Source: Blastomussa wellsi (Eukaryota > Cnidaria > Anthozoa > Scleractinia > Plerogyridae). Taken from it: a stretch of DNA of 64,000 nt. The position numbers were made by a program, and so were the translations under genes. The stretch covers positions 2,464,870 through 2,528,869 of the forward strand of contig OX393564.1 of the NCBI GenBank assembly GCA_947652115.1, written 5' to 3'. Below, in pieces: positions 58,055 through 64,000 of the stretch. The notes under the pieces were generated by a model, which was not told the origin of the DNA, ran no database searches, and was given only the letters and a program-made list of their open reading frames with translations. Positions within the stretch are counted from its first letter, which is position 1; every line of letters starts with the position of its first letter.

Positions 58055-61000
58055 ATGGAGCTTTCCCCACGTTATCTGAAAGGCGAGAAATTTGTCCAAA
58101 ACGGACGTCCTTTAATTCTAGGTATAAGCCCTAACAATCCGTTCTATTACAAGCTGGATTCCCTCGAACGGCTGTTTAATTTTGCTGCAAGAGCGAATTC
58201 AGATAAGGTTAGTATAACGGCCTACCTATAACTTATTTACTGATATTTATAAATCCGGTACCCTCGAAAATTGTACTCTTTGTAATCCAAATTGCACAAA
58301 ACACTTATCTTTTACTTTTTTATGTTATCAGTAAAATCCAAGGGACTTTGCAACCAAATGTACAGATAGATAGCTGAGATAAAATGAAAGATTCTATTGG
58401 GGTAGGAGTACATAATTCCAAGGAGAGAATTTATATTCGATCATAGTTCATCAAATTGTTATATCACCATTCTGGTAAAATTGTGAATATTTTAGTCACT
58501 GTTCTCTATTTTTAGTTGAAACTTCTTTGCTTTCACCATTTTTGACATGTTTCTTTCGATTTATAATATAGATAGGACTCTGCGCGCGCTCTGAGTGGTC
58601 AAAAATCCATGTTTTATCAGAGTATAAAACATAGAAAAATCGTGTTTTATTGTTTTTCGTCAGCTTTACTCTAGTGAAAATTCGTAAGGGATGGCGGCGA
58701 ACATTTTCTATAAAGAAATTCCGGACAAAATTCTGACTCACGCTGCCGAGATTGTCGAAGAAGCTTCTAAGTTCGAGATGAAAGTAGAAGAAGCGAAATT
58801 AAATTGCTTCAGTTTATGGATCGTACCGGCGTGTTTTGGTGTTTTTACTCGCGGCGTATAAACTCGATATCATAAAGCATATGAAGAAGCCTAAGCCATG
58901 TAGTATACTGTCATAAAACACTCCGGACATTTGAGAACACTCGAGAAATGTAGAAAACACTCGCCTGCGGCTCGTGTTTTCTACATTTCCCTGGTCTTTT
59001 CAACTGCCCGTCGTGTTTTATGACAGTATAATACATGGCTTAGGCTTCTTTATTTGTTAATTAAAGATAATAAAGCAAGTCTTATAGAAGGCACAGGCCG
59101 CGGGATGGCCGCGGTGCAAACAAAGACTAGGATTTCTATCAGAGAACAATTATTGTGTTAAACAATAAAAATGCAAGCAAGGAATACATTTATTAGGATT
59201 GTTTATTCTTGTGTAAAGACTAAGGGGAAATAGTCTTTTTCGATATCAGAGGTATTAAAATGTTTAGTTATATGCGGATTAGAATAAAATAATAAAGAGA
59301 GTAGTTGTAGATTACATTGCTGACTCGCAGCTCACTCGTTAGACGTAAACCTAATGATGTCTTTTCCTCTGTGTTGTTCTATGTACACAGTTGTCGGATT
59401 TCCCGGAAACTGATCTTCAGGCAAAGAATGTTGTAATTATCTCTATCAGCTATTTTCGCTACACTAAGTTATCTCACGTTAGATCCTACCTTATACTTCT
59501 ACGATCTTCTTTACATAATCGCACAACCCGTAATAATGAGAAGTTCGACATCCCATTCTTCAGGTCAGCCACCGGCCAACGGACCTTCGCTTATAGAGCA
59601 GTATCTCTGTGGAACATGTTAGACGAAGATCTGAGAGACGCTAAAACTGTAAAGGCCTTTAAGAAAGCCCTGAAACTTGTAATGAATGAATGATTGAATG
59701 ACTGTACTAGCTTGAATGACAATATTAGCTTGTTAGATATAGTTTGTATTTTCATTTGTAAATAGGTACTGAAAAACCTTTTTTAGGAGTATTTATTAAA
59801 GTTATTACTATTATTATTACTATTACTTTGACTACCTCAATTATATATCTCTCATATCAGTTGTATCTCGGTAGGATTTAGGTTCACTCGTATTCCTTGA
59901 GCATCATTGCATTCTACATAATTCCAGCTGATCATGGTTCATGTCTTGGTTATTGCCCACGGGGGTCAGTCGTAAGAATGAATTAAAGCATGGGGTCAAG
60001 TTTTAGGAGCGTCCTTCCTGGAATTAGTCGTTTTAAAGTTTCCTGCTTGTTTGGGTCTTTCCCTGTCCTTCCTGTCATGTTTTCGGTCCAGAATTTAGCT
60101 TATTTTACCGACCTTTTTCCGACACCCCAAATAAAGTGTTTAATTATCGGCATATCATGTCGCACTTCTCACAAAGATGAGAAAGACTGTTCTGCATAAC
60201 AAAGAAATATTCATAAGGCAATGGTGACTCATGGAATATGTTTGGACACCCGTGCACGCAAAGTTAATGATATGGAAAGGGGCAGGCCCGTAAGGACGGC
60301 CCACGAAGCCCTAATTATGCAACGCATACCTACTACAGTTGTGTTGTAGGGGAAACTGCAACAACAACTTATATTGATAAAGAAAGTGTAAGTCACGCAT
60401 TTGAGTCTAGAGATAATGTCCCTGTAATTTTTATATTGCTCACGTTGTTGTATTTGGTCCAGATACTGACGGGAGGTTGGTCAAAACTTCCAAAGAAGAT
60501 CGTTTCGACATCAGTAAACTCATCGAAGGAAAATATGCTAAACAGACCATACGCAAGCGCACTTGCTAGAATAATGGTCTGGGTATGAGTTTACGTAAGC
60601 ATAATCTATATGATGATTGACTTTGATGGGAGTTTGACATTCTCCCATCCTGGACCAAATATAAGCGACGTGAGAAGTGAACTAAGAGAGAGAGTTGAGA
60701 CTGAAGAGTTAGCAGTGCCTGTAAGCCAGAGAGCCTGTTGAGCCACAAGAATAAAAGGGGAAGTACTGAAAGAGCCTCATATCATTGTTGTCGGAGTACA
60801 GAGCTATTCCCCCTACAAAGTTACTCCAACAATTGGCATGTCTTCAAGACGGGGAACCAGAAATCAAACGAAAACTATTTAAAGTAGAAATAACAAAAAA
60901 CAAAACAGGAGAAGTGTCAAACTAGGCTTGGGAAATTTAAGATCAAAATATATTACAATTCCCAAACCATTTTCACTTATGTTCAGAAATTCACGCAGTT

Positions 61001-63431
61001 TTACAAAGTTTTGCGACCATTCTTGTGTTACCATAACACAAGGACAGAGTGAGTTTCTTAAAGAAAAAATCGCATTTATCGACCACATTTTCAGTCGCCT
61101 ATTACAGCCACATGAAGGATGTCGCGTGGGCAGAAAACTTGAAAGTTGTTAAACTTCCCAACTTGATTTTTAATACATTTTTTTGGCAATCAGTTGAGAA
61201 CTGTAAATAAATTCAGCTCATGGAAAAAAGATATGGGTCACTGACCGAATAAGAGAGTAAACTACAAGCAAAGTTAATAAAACGACTTCTCGCCCTTTGT
61301 TTCTGCAGCGCACGCGCTCGGTGGATGACGCGGCGTTATATCAAAATGTAATATATAGATTTAGTCTAAAAGCCGAGCTCCGCATTTTTGCTCGTTCTTA
61401 ATAATTTTTCTGAAATAAATAATAATTAAAAACGTCAACTCGAATTGCAGAATTTCCACTAAGAATGACCATAAAAAGTTAAAAAAAGGCTGCCAGAAGA
61501 ACTAGGAACTGAGCCCGCGATCAATGAAGAAAAGCAATGCTTGGACAGCGGTCAACTTCAAGAAAACACGTTACCTCGATGAGTTCAAACTTGAGCCCGC
61601 GATCTGGTCATGTGATACTGGTCAGCGGATACCTCGATTTGACAGCTGTCAATTGACCATAACATGGATGAAAGCTGATAAGGCATGGCTATTTATGGCC
61701 GCCATGTTGGGAAACTCCGTCGTCGTGCGTACGCACCAACGAGCAATACCGCTCGCCATGAGTATGGGGCTCCGCTAAGAATAAATTTATTCGTGACGTC
61801 ACTTTCCCGCCAAAAATACCGAGAACTGAAAATACAAAACGAACAAAACATTAGGCTCGATTTCCACCGCTCTCTCGAGTCCGGTCTTCGTTTCGGGGAG
61901 GAGCGAGGGCTCCGGTTCCCGAACAGCGGCTGGTAATCGAGCCTAACAAAACATACACCATGAGATAATTTGCAACAAGAAAACATGGCCCAATTATTTC
62001 GATCAAAAATTTCCCAGCGTGAAATATGCAAATAGGACATTTTATTATTTTTAAACCGACATGATGTTATTTTTTAGAGGGTCTCCGTGATTTAGCTTAT
62101 TTGAAGGCCGAGATCAGGGATTTTAGAAGAAAATTGGGATTGTGATTATGAACAAGACACGGGAATTGGCAATTTCACCAGGCGAGAATCGGCAAATGTC
62201 AGTTAAAAGAACCGAGATCTTGGAACAGCTGTGAATAGTCGAAAGAGGAACCATTTCCCAACAAAACCGACACGGCCGACAGTGGTATTGGTGAAATCCC
62301 ATTTTTGGGACATGCATTAACCAATTTTCTGCTTGGAAGAGTTTCCGGTTCAGTCGTGTTCAGTAGGTCCAGAAGCCGAACAAAGAAAAATTCTGAGTCC
62401 CCGACACGAATCGAACACATGACCCCCCGAACACCGGGCGGGCGACTCCTGTCGGGGACTCAGAATTTTTCTTTGTCCCATGCTCGTGTCATGTTGATAA
62501 ATTAATCTTTCACATTAAATTTACCGAGCTTAAAATTCACCATCACCTTCATTTACGACAATTCTTGATGATATCGACATTGCTGGACCTAGCAGTATGC
62601 GGGACGCGTGTCACATAAGAACTCAGTAAAAATGACCTAGTTCTCCATGAGTTCTCGTAGCTCAGTGGATAGAGCGCCCGCCCGGTGTTCGGGAGGTCAT
62701 GTGTTCGGTGACTCAGAATTTTTCTTTGTCCCATGCTCGTTTCATGTTGATAAATTAATCTTTCACATTAAATTTACCGAGCTTAAAATTCACCATCACC
62801 TTCATTTACGATATATTAAATAATAAAGCACTTTTAAAAAGTGAATAAGCCCGTGTCTTATATAGTTGTGACAACTAATCCGTTTTATTTCGTCCTGCAG
62901 GTTTTAATTTTTATTGCTCCCGAAACTACTGAATATAACTACCGAGCAGTGGGCGTGAAAAACCCTCAAAAGGAAGCGCGAGCTCAAGGGAGACAGTTGC
63001 AGAACAAGTGCGATAAAGCCCTTCAAAACAGCGATCTTTGCAATGCTTCCTACAGCTTCGTCAGATGGGTAGAAGACGTGGAGAGCAGCCCCCAATACCA
63101 AAAAGCTTTAGCAGACATCAAAGAGCTGTACAAAGCAAATGATGAGTTCCGTAAAGATATTACAGAACCTACCGAGAGAGCCTTGAAGGGTCTGCAGAAG
63201 AGCTTTAGAAAAGGAAATGAAACCGAGGAAGAGAAGGTGGATGTCGACGAAGGAGCTCTTTATCTGCTAACGGAGCTAGCGTTTTTCGTTGCGGTGCCAA
63301 GCATTTATGAGAAATGTGACGAGTATGTGTTCGTGTATCACCGCGTTTCCCTCCCTCTCTTTGAGAGGTTCTTTGATGGTTGTTATGACGGCATCGAAAA
63401 GCCTTATATAGGTCTTTTCATTTGTGAGTAA
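58055..63431 (+). CDS. Animal cyclodipeptide synthase (CDPS), two exons
   Basis: CDPSs take two aminoacyl-tRNAs, form an aminoacyl-enzyme on a serine, and release a cyclic dipeptide (diketopiperazine). Exons 58055-58207 (copy 3 of the array, nearest) and 62901-63431 join in phase 0 (AAG|gttagt, cgtcctgcag|GTT) to give 227 residues, within the family's usual 200-290. The fold is class I aminoacyl-tRNA synthetase-like. Visible family features are GISPNNPFYY with nucleophile Ser25; VLIFIAPETTEYN, the post-Ser strand and loop; a basic helix rich in Lys/Arg/Gln (KEARAQGRQLQNKC), expected to contact tRNA; YQKALADIKELYKANDEFRKD; ALYLLTELAFF with Tyr172 and Glu176 (AlbC Tyr178, Glu182); and VYHRVSLPLFERFF with Tyr197-His198 (AlbC positions 202-203). 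There is no signal peptide, so it should be cytosolic, where tRNA is available. A polyadenylation signal lies at 63507-63512. No tailoring enzyme gene is adjacent. Functional CDPS activity is known from Nematostella. Confidence 0.88.
59391..59820 (+). mobile_element. LINE 3' fragment in array unit 3
   Basis: The frame 59391-59693 ends in FFRSATGQRTFAYRAVSLWN followed by LR..KTVKAFKKALK, the C-terminal tail of CR1/L2-type non-LTR reverse transcriptases. A simple (tattattac)-like tail follows near 59800-59825. It lies in the CDPS intron. Units 1 and 2 keep only a 50 bp piece of it. Confidence 0.7.
61355..61560. repeat. Dispersed repeat related to 35130-35310
   Basis: The segment around aaaagccgagctccgcattt and ttcttaataatttttctga is the inverted counterpart of sequence at about 35220-35310 in a PDE9A intron. 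The family is unknown, with no ORF. Confidence 0.5.
61852..61944. repeat. Small palindromic MITE-like repeat
   Basis: The ends aggctcgatt and aatcgagcct are inverted, with a GC-rich interior of about 70 bp, in the CDPS intron. Confidence 0.5.
62385..62815. repeat. tRNA-derived SINE pair in opposite orientation with duplicated tails
   Basis: A minus-strand head (acacgaatcgaacacatgac..gggcgggcg, 62400-62445) and a plus-strand head (tctcgtagctcagtggatag..cgcccgcccgg, 62650-62690) share the same tRNA-like A and B boxes. The 105-115 bp tail starting gactcagaatttttctttgt occurs at about 62457 and again at about 62709. It lies in the CDPS intron, ending about 90 bp before exon 2. Confidence 0.65.
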
Positions 63432-64000
63432 GCGGAAAATACCGGAAATGCTCCGCCTACAAAGATGCGAAAATTTCACAAGAAAAATATTCACAAATAT
63501 TTAGTGAATAAAGATGAATGCATCTTAACTATTGTCTACTGTCGTTCTTTTGACTCAAAATAATGGCGCACTCACTTGCTATTTAATCGAAAGGGTTCCT
63601 TGCTATTTATTTAAAAAGAGTCCTAATTCTTAAATGGGCAAACACGGTACCCTTTTTAAAGAATGAGAACCTCAAAAACCCTACCTTATCTATCTCGCGG
63701 CACATAACAATGTATTGCGGTCTCCTAAAGGCAGAGACTCAGACTAGGCCCATTACTGCATACAACAAGGGACAGGCTACAAGCCTGAAAAATCTCTGGC
63801 CTGAAAAACATCAACTCTTTTTCATCTTGAATAGGCTTCGCCTTGGAAAGAAAAATGGCGATACAAGTACAAAACATAAATACATGCAAGTGCGTGTCCA
63901 AAGTGTTTATTTACTGCGGTTTTCAATGACATGCGAACTCTGAAGTTCAAATTTAAACCCAACCAACGATTGCGTTTTTCGCTGCCGTCAATCATAATTA
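63432..64000. other. CDPS 3' UTR and downstream flank
   Basis: Contains the polyadenylation signal aataaa at 63507-63512. No coding exon is evident to the window end. Confidence 0.5.

Larger units (their letters stand above)
52964..59995. repeat. Tandem array of three ~2.2 kb units
   Basis: Three head-to-tail units begin at aattatttttcaacttcccc: about 52964, 55209 and 57412. From the CDPS exon onward the spacing is exactly 2203 bp. Unit 1 has 42 extra bp near 52990-53050. Units differ by a handful of substitutions (for example gtgaaataccc in units 1 and 3 versus gtgaaacaccc in unit 2; cacgtaaaaac in unit 1 only; gatcatagttc in unit 3 only), so they are not one sequence pasted three times. 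Unit 3 keeps about 400 bp of LINE sequence that units 1 and 2 lack. Each unit contains CDPS exon 1, a short ORF and a long hairpin. Confidence 0.95.

Noticed and set aside
52964..59995. Three independent CDPS genes
   Set aside because: Only one second exon exists in the window. Units 1 and 2 have no downstream catalytic exon before the next unit, so three complete genes are not supported.
61524..61778. Plus-strand 84-codon frame
   Set aside because: Overlaps dispersed repeat sequence and shows no recognisable domain or splice partner.

Overview
This 64 kb window is animal nuclear DNA, most likely from a stony coral or a close anthozoan relative. The genes have many introns with GT/AG borders and intact reading phase. 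The protein families are metazoan. The transposons (Penelope-like elements, a DIRS-order element, tRNA-derived SINEs, foldback MITEs) and a cyclodipeptide synthase of the kind known from the sea anemone Nematostella point to Cnidaria. I cannot name the species. There is one assembly gap of 200 N at 7052-7251.

Layout: (1) an uncharacterised intronless protein on the minus strand (2707-3552); (2) mitochondrial ribosomal protein MRPL47 on the plus strand, six exons (4833-10321); (3) a Rubicon-family autophagy regulator on the minus strand, sixteen coding exons (11362-23603), tail to tail with MRPL47; (4) cGMP phosphodiesterase PDE9A on the plus strand, seventeen coding exons (24067-36931), head to head with Rubicon across a 463 bp divergent promoter; (5) a secreted protein with two thyroglobulin type-1 domains (41060-51855), whose second intron holds a complete 5.2 kb tyrosine-recombinase retrotransposon and whose fourth exon has a frameshift; (6) an animal cyclodipeptide synthase (CDPS) with its catalytic-serine exon present three times in a 2.2 kb tandem array and a single downstream exon carrying the rest of the enzyme (53649-63431).

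For MRPL47, Rubicon and PDE9A I traced every exon by hand. The splice phases close without remainder and predict 183, 711 and 538 residues. The CDPS model is 227 residues, normal for the family, with the catalytic Ser and the Tyr/Glu/Tyr pocket residues all present.

The genes are ordinary unlinked neighbours and do not form an operon. The most notable biology is the CDPS locus: a tRNA-dependent, non-ribosomal peptide enzyme in an animal genome, with a triplicated first exon. Next come the Ngaro/PAT-like retrotransposon, whose recombinase ORF lies inside the right half of its split direct repeats, and the Penelope-like fragments, which carry a hammerhead-like ribozyme and sit in introns of three consecutive genes.
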